A DNA stretch of 39,061 nucleotides. Source: Planctomycetaceae bacterium. Lineage in GTDB: Bacteria; Planctomycetota; Phycisphaerae; Phycisphaerales; SM1A02. Positions 17,601 through 24,328 of the stretch are shown in pieces. The stretch is taken from assembly GCA_021297795.1 (NCBI GenBank), contig JAJTGL010000007.1, forward strand, positions 1-39,061, in the 5' to 3' direction. Below the pieces are notes generated by a model. The model was given only the letters and a program-made list of their open reading frames with translations, ran no database searches and was not told the DNA's origin. Each line of letters begins with the position of its first letter. The first letter of the stretch is position 1. The position numbers and the translations under genes are program-made.

Positions 17601-18445
17601 ACCTGATGATCGAGCTCAACACGGGCCGACAGAGCTCGGGTGCCGCGAGTCCGCACCGGTTCGGCAGCGTGCAGCGCGCGGTGATGACCGAGCGGCGGTT
17701 CGCGAAGCTCGTCGAGCAGGTCGCGGAGAGCCGCGACTGCGTGATGACCTTCGCCGGGGCGGGGGATCCACTCTTCCACCCGGACGTCGCGCGCTTCGTG
17801 CGCATGGCGAAGTCGGGCGGCGTGCGTGGCGTGCACATCCGCACCGAGCTGCTCGCGCCGCAGGCCGCGATCGATGCGGTGATCGAGGCGGGCGTCGATG
17901 TCGTGAGCGTCGAGCTCGACGCCGATCGCCCCGAGACCTATCGGCGCATGCACGGCGTCGATCGGTTCCGCGATGCGCTCGAGGGCCTCGAGCGCATCTT
18001 CTCGCGTCGTTCCGCGCTCTCGGGGACCGGCGCGGCTGCGATCGCCGTTCCATGGATCGTGCCGCGGCTGCAGCGCCGGCACGAGAGCTACGAGGACATC
18101 GACGGCTTCTTCGATCGTTGGCAGCACCTGCTCGGCACTCCGGTGATCGACGGTGCGCCTCCGCGCGAGGAGGGCGATCCGTCCATCGCGGCGGACACGC
18201 GCCCGGCGCTCGCGAGCGCGCGGGCCCCTGTTGCGGCGACGTGGCGCGAGATGCTGCGACGCATGCTCGTCCTCTCGGACGGCACGGTGCCGCTGTCGGA
18301 ACTCGATCTGCGTGGCGAGCGCATCTTCGGTCACGTCGATCGCACTCCGCTTCTCGCGCTCTGGCGCGATCTCGTCGCGCGGCGCAAGCAGATCCGCCGC
18401 GACGGCGGCGAGCTGCATCCCGATCTGAGGATTCGCACGCCATGA
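14699..18445 (+). CDS. Giant fusion: Maf/DUF115 glycosyltransferase-like + SpsF-like nucleotidyltransferase + cysteine-less radical-SAM/SPASM-like domain
   Basis: From ATG 14699 the product is 1248 residues; 14621 is an alternative start. Residues ~50-500 match the motility-accessory-factor/DUF115 (MptE-like) family: VVLGFGLGYHVAELCRKLG near 102, VVSAGPSLRRNL near 253, LLAEGIRPHFVAALDWH and ALIGQDLGFTDGVYYARG. A helical, charged linker runs to ~685. Residues ~688-905 resemble an SpsF-type nucleotidyltransferase (GLGTPRSLAETLAGRP, VGPDWPLV). Residues ~965-1110 follow the radical-SAM pattern (IEL at the front, FAGAGDPLFHPDV, a GVDVVSVELDADRPETY strand), but the CxxxCxxC site reads NTGRQSSGAASP. 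A SPASM-like end (VLSDGTVPLSELD) also lacks cysteines. Known Maf proteins transfer nonulosonic acids to flagellin. The stop overlaps neuA by ATGA, implying a shared role. Confidence 0.85.
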   Translation: MAPTPTTAHTPATAATATAAATVDVATATLEKNLAALGARNLDVARTLREATPAVLDWSIAADGSAVANHDGKALASRHQPRAEAQTFVEAIDLRERAVVVVLGFGLGYHVAELCRKLGRTGLVVVLETDPALLRATLSRIDWSAEFSGANILFFDGSEELGRYAERFAGAEGVLIQGLQLVEHPASRTRVMPRAKEFARAITETVRAARVTAATGLARSAQTIRAILANARQYVGGEGLAPLAGFARGRLGIVVSAGPSLRRNLHLLKDPVVQERTVIVATQTVLKPLLAEGIRPHFVAALDWHRISKRFYEGLREKDVSRTTLILDPQANPVIAASYPGPVRAISAPHLDTLLGPLARDMGRLPPGATVAHLCYQIARFLGCDPVALIGQDLGFTDGVYYARGTAIDEVWAPELNPFNTMENLEWTRIARHRSHLVKREDVHGKSIYTDAQMETYLQRFEYFFLQDERRGLRTVDATEGGVRKSGTVVRTLADTLDEHAREPVGEIPLPPRTLDEGRLRLAAKRLREVADHVRVIRTAARRTGDALSQLTGESPLVEREEKLWKTVETERGKVGERLETLRLLDEYSQVGVLRRAKADRRIEQTRGLDEAGRQRLQFTRDISNVRWIEEAAEEYLGVVEGAIARLDARDPSMLPADEDDEAAVSARADGALGRALGEAGAAVEVRAAFLVPVDPWHGGLGTPRSLAETLAGRPAIQWTLERLGRSREAASIVLLVPEGYDIDSLIDRRRIGLPIEIHRTEGSPFGPERAAIASARLWSDSSWRGGIAGMTVYDEVIAPKAMLAAMERFGITAAIAVGPDWPLVHVSGDEGCDGLVRRHRTRPDLLRVVFNQSPPGLCGVLVERSLMQELARGGRHASIGWLLSYEPSRPQQDPISKDVCVQIDHVVRRSFVRGVFDTPRNMIRMRRAIEPGLGEGRGSVADIDVRAAIGLLEHQLFDTVPYFTPQHLMIELNTGRQSSGAASPHRFGSVQRAVMTERRFAKLVEQVAESRDCVMTFAGAGDPLFHPDVARFVRMAKSGGVRGVHIRTELLAPQAAIDAVIEAGVDVVSVELDADRPETYRRMHGVDRFRDALEGLERIFSRRSALSGTGAAAIAVPWIVPRLQRRHESYEDIDGFFDRWQHLLGTPVIDGAPPREEGDPSIAADTRPALASARAPVAATWREMLRRMLVLSDGTVPLSELDLRGERIFGHVDRTPLLALWRDLVARRKQIRRDGGELHPDLRIRTP

Positions 18446-19215
18446 CCACGCGCGGCGCACACATCGACGCGGCCCCGGGCCACGAGCGCGTGCTCGCGGT
18501 CGTGATCGGTCGCGCCGGCAGCAAGGGTCTTCCTCGGAAGAACGCGCTTCCCGTCGCGGGAATCCCGATGGTCGCGCGCACCGTGCGCTTCGCGCGGTCC
18601 TCCGGTCGCATCGACCGTACGATCGTGTCGACCGACGGCGCCGAGATCGCCGCGATCGCGCGCGACGAGGGCGTCGACGTCTTCCTCCGTCCGGACGAGG
18701 TGTCGCACGACACGGCGACCGTCGACAGCGCGGTGCGTCACGCCGTCCTCGCGAGCGGATCGCATGCGGAGATCGTGGTGATCCTCTACGCGAACGTCCC
18801 CGTGCGCCCGGCCGACCTCGCCGACCGCGCGGTCGCCCTGCTCGAGTCGAGCGGCGCCGACAGCGTGCAGAGCTACTACCGCGTCGGGAAGACGCATCCC
18901 TACTGGATGTCCAGGCTCGACGACGAGGGCCGCGTCTCGCAGTTCGTGGAGAACAGGATCTACCGCCGTCAGGAGCTTCCGCCGCTCTTCATGCCCGACG
19001 GTGGCGTGATCGCGGTGCGGCGCGCGAGTCTCTTCGACGTGCGCGAGGGCGAGCCGCATGCCTTCTTCGGGCGCGATCGACGCGGCGTCGAGACGCGCGA
19101 AGGCGATGTGATCGATGTGGACTCGGCGCTCGATCTCGCCGTCGCGGAGGCGATCCTGCGCGACCGCGAGGCGAGGACGGGCGAGACCGCGAAACGCCGG
19201 GAGGTACCCGCATGA
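18442..19215 (+). CDS. neuA: CMP-N-acylneuraminate (nonulosonate) cytidylyltransferase
   Basis: The enzyme activates a nonulosonic acid with CTP to give the CMP-sugar used by transferases. The 257-residue product opens with the nucleotide-binding signature VIGRAGSKGLPRKN, then TIVSTDGAEIAAIA, HDTATVDSAVRHAV and a late VIDVDSALDLAVAEAIL, all standard for this family. The first 17 residues are an extra polar leader. The start ATG overlaps the stop of the Maf-fusion gene by four bases and its own stop overlaps neuB by ATGA, so the three are coupled. Whether the substrate is sialic, legionaminic or a related sugar cannot be read from this gene. Confidence 0.92.
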   Translation: MTTRGAHIDAAPGHERVLAVVIGRAGSKGLPRKNALPVAGIPMVARTVRFARSSGRIDRTIVSTDGAEIAAIARDEGVDVFLRPDEVSHDTATVDSAVRHAVLASGSHAEIVVILYANVPVRPADLADRAVALLESSGADSVQSYYRVGKTHPYWMSRLDDEGRVSQFVENRIYRRQELPPLFMPDGGVIAVRRASLFDVREGEPHAFFGRDRRGVETREGDVIDVDSALDLAVAEAILRDREARTGETAKRREVPA

Positions 19216-20309
19216 ATCCGTGCTGGAACGACGCGCAGCGAACGGGAGAGCCGTTCTTCCTCGGTGGTCGCGAGATCGGACCGGGCCGCTCGCCTTTCGT
19301 GATCGCCGAGATCGGCGTGAATCACGATGGATCCTTCGACAAGGCTCGGGACCTCGTGCACGCCGCGCGTGATGCAGGGGCCGACGCGGCGAAGTTCCAG
19401 ATGTTCGATGCCGCGATGCTGATGTCGCGCGATGCCGTGCTCGCGGCGTATCAGAGGGAGCGTGGCGCGCGCGATCCGCGCGAGATGCTCTCGGCGCTCG
19501 CGCTCTCAGCCGACGAACTCGGACGGCTCGCGGAGGAGTGCGTCAAGGTGGGCGTCGTTCCGATCGTGACGGTGTTCTCGCAACCGCTCTTCGAGATGGC
19601 GCGCGCGCAGCCGTGGCACGCCTTCAAGACCGCGTCGCCCGACCTCGTGAATCTTCCGCTCCTCCGCGCCGCCGCCTCGCAGGGAAAGCCGCTGATCGTC
19701 TCGACGGGCGCCGCCACGCGAGACGAGGTCGCGCAGGCGGCGGAATGGCTCGCCGATGTGCGGCAGCTCGCGTTCCTCCAGTGCACCTCGAGCTACCCGG
19801 CGCGCGACGACATGGCCGCGATCGGCGCGATGCACGAGATCCGCGCGCTCACCGGCCGGATCGTCGGGTACAGCGATCACACCGCGTCGCTCGACACGGG
19901 CGCCCTCGCCGTCGCCGCAGGTGGCGCGATCCTCGAGAAGCACCTCACGTACGACCGTTCCGCGAGCGGACCCGATCATGCCGCGAGCCTCGACCCCGCG
20001 CAGTTCGCGGGCTACGTCGCGCTCGCGCGGCGTGCGGCGCGCATGGTCGGCGGCTTCACGAAGGAACTCCAGGACGTCGAACGCGATGTGCGTGCGGTGA
20101 GCAGGCAGTCGCTGGTCGCGGTGCGCGACCTTCCGGAGGGTCACGTGGTGACGCCGGCGGATCTCTGCGTGAAGCGTCCCGGCACCGGCATCTGCGCGAG
20201 CAGGTTCGACGACGTCGTCGGTCGACGCCTCGCGCGGGCAGTCGAGGCCGATCGCGTGCTCGAGCGGGCGGACATCGCCTGGCCGGTCGCCGCGGAGACG
20301 GGTCTGTGA
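19212..20309 (+). CDS. neuB: N-acetylneuraminate/nonulosonate synthase
   Basis: NeuB condenses phosphoenolpyruvate with an N-acetyl hexosamine to form the nine-carbon acid, in the cytoplasm. The 365-residue product has the catalytic barrel with FVIAEIGVNHDGSFDKA, ADAAKFQMF, IVSTGAATRDEV, CTSSYPARDDM, GYSDHTASLDTG and ILEKHLTYDR. From about residue 295 comes the C-terminal antifreeze-like SAF domain (SLVAVRDLPEGHVVTPADL, KRPGTGI). GGGAGGT at 19199-19205 is a good ribosome site for ATG 19212, and ATGA overlap couples it to neuA. Length and motifs are complete. Confidence 0.95.
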   Translation: MNPCWNDAQRTGEPFFLGGREIGPGRSPFVIAEIGVNHDGSFDKARDLVHAARDAGADAAKFQMFDAAMLMSRDAVLAAYQRERGARDPREMLSALALSADELGRLAEECVKVGVVPIVTVFSQPLFEMARAQPWHAFKTASPDLVNLPLLRAAASQGKPLIVSTGAATRDEVAQAAEWLADVRQLAFLQCTSSYPARDDMAAIGAMHEIRALTGRIVGYSDHTASLDTGALAVAAGGAILEKHLTYDRSASGPDHAASLDPAQFAGYVALARRAARMVGGFTKELQDVERDVRAVSRQSLVAVRDLPEGHVVTPADLCVKRPGTGICASRFDDVVGRRLARAVEADRVLERADIAWPVAAETGL

Positions 20310-21505
20310 GCGGAGCGGCTCCCCGACGCATCGCGGTCGTCACCGGCACGCGCGCGGAGTGGGGCCTGCTCTCGCCCGTGTGCCACGAGATCGCCGAGCG
20401 ACCGGATCTCGCGCTCGAGGTCTGCGCCGGTGGCGCGCATCTCCTTGAACCGCCCCGCGGACTTCCCCGGCACGGCGATCCGACTTTCGGTTCTTCCACG
20501 CACCTCCTCTTCGAGCCGACGATCGCGTGGGTCGAGTCGTCCGGCCATCGCGTGCATCGCTTCGAGATGCAGCGCGAGGGCGAGACGGGCCGTCCCGCCG
20601 ACGCCGCGGCGCTCGGTCGCGGCGTGACGGCGCTGGCCGCGCATTTCGAACGGCTCGCGCCCGATGTCGTCGTCGTGCTCGGCGACCGCATCGAGGCGTT
20701 CGCCGCGGCGAGCGCCGCATCGATCGGTGGGATCCGCGTCGCGCACATCCATGGCGGAGATCGTGCGGAGGGCGTCGCCGACGAGGCGATGCGCCATGCG
20801 ATCACGAAGCTCGCGCACATTCATTTCCCGGCGAGCGGCGAGAGTGCTTCGCGCATCGCGCGTCTCGGCGAGGACCCGGCGCGCATCCATCTCGTCGGTT
20901 CGCCGGCGGTCGACGGAATCGCGTCGATCGCGTCGGTGACGGAGCACCAGCATGCGGAGGTCGGCGCGCCGGACTTCGTGTTCCTGATGCATCCGGTCGG
21001 CCGTGCGGTCGCGGATGAGGAGCGCGAGGCCTACACCGTGCTCGAGGCGCTCGCTGCGCGCGGCCGCGTGCTCGCGCTCGCGCCGAACTCCGATCCCGGG
21101 CGCGAGGGCATCGCCCGGGCGATCGAGATCGTCGCCGAGCGGCGGCGCGACCGCGTCCGCGCCTTCGTGCACATCGAGCGCGAGCTCTTCATCGCGCATC
21201 TCAAGCATCCATCGATCCGCGCGATCGTCGGCAACTCGAGCGCGGGGCTGATCGAGTGCGCGGCGCTCGGCGTGCGTGCGATCAACATCGGCGCGCGCCA
21301 GGGCGGCCGCGAGCGTGCGGACAACGTGCGCGACGTGGCGTCGGGCGACGCCGCCGCGCTTGCGCGCGAACTCGATGCGCTCGACGCGTGGCGCCCATCG
21401 GGCGCGCATCCCTACCTCGCCGGAGGCGCTTCGCAGCGGATCGCGGAGATCCTCGCGACCTGCGATCTCGCCACGCACGGACTCGCCAAGCGCTGCACGT
21501 ACTGA
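20306..21505 (+). CDS. neuC: UDP-GlcNAc 2-epimerase (hydrolysing), NeuC/LegG type
   Basis: NeuC epimerises and hydrolyses a UDP-N-acetylhexosamine to supply the hexosamine for NeuB. The 399-residue product shows VVTGTRAEWGLLSPV at the N-terminus, VVVLGDRIEAFAAA, HIHGGDRAEGVADEAMRHAITKLAHIHF-type active-site region, VGSPAVDG and the UDP-binding GNSSAGLIECAALG. The GTG at 20306 overlaps the neuB stop (GTGA). NeuC rather than the PseB/C/G/H genes points to a sialic- or legionaminic-type acid, not pseudaminic acid. It is the last gene of the coupled set; 213 bp of non-coding DNA follow. Confidence 0.93.
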   Translation: MSGAAPRRIAVVTGTRAEWGLLSPVCHEIAERPDLALEVCAGGAHLLEPPRGLPRHGDPTFGSSTHLLFEPTIAWVESSGHRVHRFEMQREGETGRPADAAALGRGVTALAAHFERLAPDVVVVLGDRIEAFAAASAASIGGIRVAHIHGGDRAEGVADEAMRHAITKLAHIHFPASGESASRIARLGEDPARIHLVGSPAVDGIASIASVTEHQHAEVGAPDFVFLMHPVGRAVADEEREAYTVLEALAARGRVLALAPNSDPGREGIARAIEIVAERRRDRVRAFVHIERELFIAHLKHPSIRAIVGNSSAGLIECAALGVRAINIGARQGGRERADNVRDVASGDAAALARELDALDAWRPSGAHPYLAGGASQRIAEILATCDLATHGLAKRCTY

Positions 21506-21652
21506 GTGCGCGGGTCGACGGCGGCGTTCGCGCGCGCGGCCGTGGCCGAGGGTCGCGGTTCGATCTGTGCGGGCGGGTCCGAGTACGTGGCGGGTGACGA
21601 CCTGCCTCGCGCGAAGTTTCCATCCTGTTCGCGCCGGGAAGTGGCCGTGGCG

Positions 21653-21680
21653 TCAACCCTTGCGCGAAAACGGCCGATTG
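21653..21680 (+). promoter_or_regulatory. Weak sigma-28-like promoter upstream of HDOD gene
   Basis: TCAACCCT at 21653-21660 and GCCGATTG at 21673-21680 partly match the flagellar sigma consensus (TAAAGTTT, GCCGATAA) with a 12-bp spacer. The -10 part matches six of eight. The rest of the 213-bp gap holds no recognisable feature. This may be chance in GC-rich DNA. Confidence 0.2.
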
Positions 21681-21718
21681 CCAACGTAGCCGCTTCGAAC
21701 GCGGCGGAGGGGATCCCG

Positions 21719-22621
21719 ATGGAACAGTCCGTCAAGCCGGGTACGTCGAGCGATGCTGCGCTCCAGATCGCGCATCTGGCCGTCAAGCAGCTCAGCCACA
21801 TCGCCACGCTTCCCGAGGTGACCCTCGGCATCATCGAGCTCGTCGAGAATCCGAACTCGAGCGCGCGCGACCTGAACGCGCTGATCGGACGCGATCCGGC
21901 GCTCTCGGCGCGCGTCCTCAAGGTCGTCAACAGCGCCTTCTACGGGCTTCCGCGGCAGATCGGCTCGATCGATCGCGCGATCGCGCTGCTCGGCCTCAAT
22001 GCCGTCAAGAACATCGCCATCGCCGCGAGCCTCGCCAAGCTCTTCCGCGGCGGCGCCCTCTCCGATCGCTTCGACGCGAAGGAACTCTGGTCGCACTCGA
22101 TCGCCGTGGCGACCGCCGCCAAGCTTCTCGCGAAGGAAGCGCGCATGTCGTCGCAGGACGAGGCGTTCCTCGCGGGCCTGATGCACGACATCGGCATCAT
22201 GGTCGAGCTCCAGACCGACCGGACGAAGCTCGCGCAGGCCTTCGCCGACATGCAGTTCGACGCGGACGGTCAGCCGACGATCGACTTCCGCATGGCGGAG
22301 CGCGCCGTCTTCGGCGCGGATCACTGCCACTTCGGCGAGGCGCTCTGCGAGCAGTGGAAGTTCCCGCGCTCTCTGGCGCTCGCCTGCGGTCATCACCACG
22401 ATCCGATGCACGCGCCGGCGGAGAGCCGCCAGATCCCGTGGCTCGTCTTCATCGCCGACCGCCTGGCCACCGAGTCCGAGGGCTTCCGCACCGATCTGGC
22501 CTCGCGCGGCATCCCGCGCGAGGCGCTCGATGCGCTTGGAATCGGCCCCGAGGCGCTCGAGTCGGTGCGTTCGCAACTCGCGGCGGCGCTCGACGAGGCA
22601 TCCGCGACGCTCGCGGCCTGA
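21719..22621 (+). CDS. HDOD-domain signalling protein
   Basis: The product is 300 residues. ATG 21719 is preceded by GGAGGGG at 21706-21712. The HDOD domain spans about 20-225: LPEVTLGIIELVENPNSSARDL, LIGRDPALSARVLKVVNSAFYGLP, SIDRAIALLGLNAVKNIAIA, then AGLMHDIGIMVELQ and an HH near CGHHHDPMHA. It retains HDIG-like residues, though HDOD proteins are generally not active phosphodiesterases. Family members link to cell-cycle, c-di-GMP or motility control in other bacteria. No partner output domain is attached. It follows the nonulosonate operon in the same direction but has its own ribosome site. Confidence 0.9.
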   Translation: MEQSVKPGTSSDAALQIAHLAVKQLSHIATLPEVTLGIIELVENPNSSARDLNALIGRDPALSARVLKVVNSAFYGLPRQIGSIDRAIALLGLNAVKNIAIAASLAKLFRGGALSDRFDAKELWSHSIAVATAAKLLAKEARMSSQDEAFLAGLMHDIGIMVELQTDRTKLAQAFADMQFDADGQPTIDFRMAERAVFGADHCHFGEALCEQWKFPRSLALACGHHHDPMHAPAESRQIPWLVFIADRLATESEGFRTDLASRGIPREALDALGIGPEALESVRSQLAAALDEASATLAA

Positions 22622-22651
22622 TCTTCCGCTCGATTTCACGGGCGCGGCGCG

Positions 22652-22663
22652 TATCATCGCACC
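22652..22663 (+). promoter_or_regulatory. -10-like TATCAT, six nt before start (leaderless candidate)
   Basis: TATCAT at 22652-22657 ends six bases before the ATG at 22664. No Shine-Dalgarno fits in the gap. Transcription would begin at or next to the start codon. Confidence 0.5.
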
Positions 22664-23389
22664 ATGCCTCCGGCGATCCGCATCGACTTCGCCCGCCCGA
22701 TGGCGCTCTTCCCGCTGCCGTCGGTCGTCGTGTTCCCACACACGGCGGAGTGGCTCGTCGCGTTCGAGCCGCGCTACCGGCAGCTCGTGGAGGACTGCCT
22801 GCGCGCACGCACCGACGGGAAGCTGCTCAGCGCGGCGCCGTTCGCGATGGCGACCTACGCCTCGCGGCACTGGCGCGGCACGCGCGTCGGCGAACCGCCG
22901 CTGCGGCCGGCGGTGTGCGTCGTCAAGATGGTCGATCACCGCGCGCTTCCGGACGGCCGGCATCAGATCCTGGTCCACGGGATGGCACGGGCCGAGATCG
23001 ACTCGATCGCCGAACCCGATGGCCGGAGGCTCTACCGACTGGCGCGGTTGCGACCGCTGCACGCCCGCAACGACGCGGCACGGCGCATGCCCGAACTCGA
23101 GGCCTCGATCGAGAAGCTGGTGAACTCCGGCGAACTGGCGCGGATGCCGCGGCTCGAGCAGGTGCGGCAGTGGATCCGCAAGGGCAACGTGCCGACCGAG
23201 GTGCTCGTCGAGCAGCTCAACGACCTGCTCTCACGCGGCGATGCATGCCGGTACGGGCTGCTGGCCGAGGCGAACGGCCGCCTGCGCGCCCGGTTCATGC
23301 TGAGCGAACTGCATCATCTGTCGACCTTGCTGGGCGACGCCGCGCGACGCACGCCTGCGTCGGATACGCGCGGCACGGGTCTGAACTGA
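22664..23389 (+). CDS. Lon N-terminal (substrate-binding) domain protein
   Basis: The product is 241 residues and consists only of a Lon N-terminal-like, PUA-type fold without ATPase or protease parts. Visible family features are PMALFPLPSVVVFPHTAEWLVAFEPRYRQLVEDCL at the start, VCVVKMVDHRALPDGRHQILVHGMARAEI in the core strands, and a C-terminal helical bundle (LLSRGDACRYGLLAEANGRLRARFM). Stand-alone members are common in bacteria and their role is mostly unknown; binding of a protein or peptide is assumed. It is probably leaderless (see TATCAT just upstream). It is convergent with the cyclophilin-like gene. Confidence 0.9.
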   Translation: MPPAIRIDFARPMALFPLPSVVVFPHTAEWLVAFEPRYRQLVEDCLRARTDGKLLSAAPFAMATYASRHWRGTRVGEPPLRPAVCVVKMVDHRALPDGRHQILVHGMARAEIDSIAEPDGRRLYRLARLRPLHARNDAARRMPELEASIEKLVNSGELARMPRLEQVRQWIRKGNVPTEVLVEQLNDLLSRGDACRYGLLAEANGRLRARFMLSELHHLSTLLGDAARRTPASDTRGTGLN

Positions 23390-23424
23390 CCGTCGGCAGG
23401 GCGCGTGTCGCCCGCGGTCGACGG
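23390..23424. terminator. Nested hairpins between convergent genes
   Basis: An outer stem CCGTCG (23390-23395) with CGACGG (23419-23424) encloses GGGCG (23399-23403) with CGCCC (23409-23413). It starts right after the Lon-like stop and precedes the end of the cyclophilin gene. No T-run follows, so termination is only suggested. Confidence 0.35.
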
Positions 23425-23446
23425 AAATCCGCGTCACCGGCGCGGT

Positions 23447-24208
23447 TCACGGCATCGGCGTCTTTTCGAGGATCGCGTTCCACTCGCCGACCTGCTTCGC
23501 GTACTTGGCGAGGAGCGCGTCGGCTCCGCCCTCGATGCGCACCTCCGCGACCGGTTCGCCGGGGATCAGCGATTCGGCCACATCGAGACCGGACACGACG
23601 CGCCCGAACACCGGGTACACGAGGTTCCAACGCTCCTGCGGCTTGACGGTCAGGAAGATGCGGCACGGATGTCCGCGGGCACGCTCGTCCTCGGTGGTGT
23701 TGGCGAGGCACAGGAGCCCGCCCTTGTCGAAGAGGTACTTCGGCGAGAACTCGCGCGGCAGCTGGTAGGGCAGGTCCTTCAGGTCGACCGCGGTTCCGAG
23801 CTGCCGCACGACCGGAGAGAAGTCGTCCCACGGCTTGCCGATGTAGTAACCGCGCCGTGCGAGGTTGAGGAAGTTGACGCACGTGCGGGGCGCCTCCTTC
23901 GGGAAGAGCTCGACGCGAATCGAGCCCGACTTGCTGACGAAGGTGACGAAGATCGGTCCGATCTCGGTGGATGCCGTTGCGGCGGGTTGGCCCGACGGAG
24001 CCGTGGCGTTCGCGGGGTCGGTGCTTGCGTTCGTGCTTTCGTTTGTGGGCGCGTTGTCCGCGGTGGTCGTGCTCGGCGTCCCGGCACTTTCCGTGCGAGG
24101 CGCGCTGCCACCGGTATCGCCGCACGCCGTGAGCAGGGCGATGGAGGTGCAGGCCACGACCTGTTGGAGCGTGCGGAGGATCGATCGGAGAGGGCGGCGG
24201 CGGTGCAT
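23447..24208 (-). CDS. Cyclophilin-like peptidyl-prolyl isomerase lipoprotein with divergent active site
   Basis: The product is 253 residues. A lipoprotein signal (SIALLTACGDTGG, Cys near residue 29) is followed by a Thr/Ser/Asn-rich linker to about 85, then a cyclophilin domain: FVTFVSKSGSIRVELFPKEAPRTCVNFLNLARRGYY, GGLLCLANT, PCRIFLTVKPQERWN and YPVFGRVVSGLDVAESL. The usual FHRxxxxFxxQGGD catalytic stretch is replaced by WDDFSPVVRQLGTAVD, and SQFFI by CRIFL. It may therefore be a weak enzyme or a chaperone. It is likely anchored to a membrane outside the cytoplasm. The start is ATG 24206-24208, with a 14-bp tandem repeat immediately upstream. Confidence 0.85.
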   Translation of the reverse strand: MHRRRPLRSILRTLQQVVACTSIALLTACGDTGGSAPRTESAGTPSTTTADNAPTNESTNASTDPANATAPSGQPAATASTEIGPIFVTFVSKSGSIRVELFPKEAPRTCVNFLNLARRGYYIGKPWDDFSPVVRQLGTAVDLKDLPYQLPREFSPKYLFDKGGLLCLANTTEDERARGHPCRIFLTVKPQERWNLVYPVFGRVVSGLDVAESLIPGEPVAEVRIEGGADALLAKYAKQVGEWNAILEKTPMP

Positions 24209-24232
24209 TGGCGTCTTCGTGTTCTATCGTTT

Positions 24233-24288
24233 GTGGTCTGTCGTTCGTGGTCTGTCGTTCGTGGTCTGTCGTTCGTGGTCTGTCGTTC
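24233..24288. repeat. Four perfect tandem copies of a 14-bp unit
   Basis: GTGGTCTGTCGTTC repeats exactly at 24233-24246, 24247-24260, 24261-24274 and 24275-24288. A decayed half copy (TATCGTTT) lies just before. The array is in the 120-bp gap between two - strand genes, 25 bases upstream of the cyclophilin start. It is less GC-rich than its surroundings. Confidence 0.9.
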
Positions 24289-24328
24289 GAGGCGCATGCT
24301 TCCAAGCGCCGTGGCGATCACGCCGAGA

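Noticed and set aside
14690-18460. 1256-codon - strand frame opposite the Maf fusion
   Set aside because: It mirrors the real gene; composition is Arg/His/Ala-rich with no motifs, while the + strand has clear family signatures and 4-bp coupling to neuA.
14699-21505. Pseudaminic-acid locus
   Set aside because: A hydrolysing NeuC-type epimerase is present and no PseB/PseC/PseH-type gene is seen; a sialic- or legionaminic-type sugar fits better.
24233-24288. Tandem array as a CRISPR
   Set aside because: Units are 14 bp with no spacers, and there are no cas genes.
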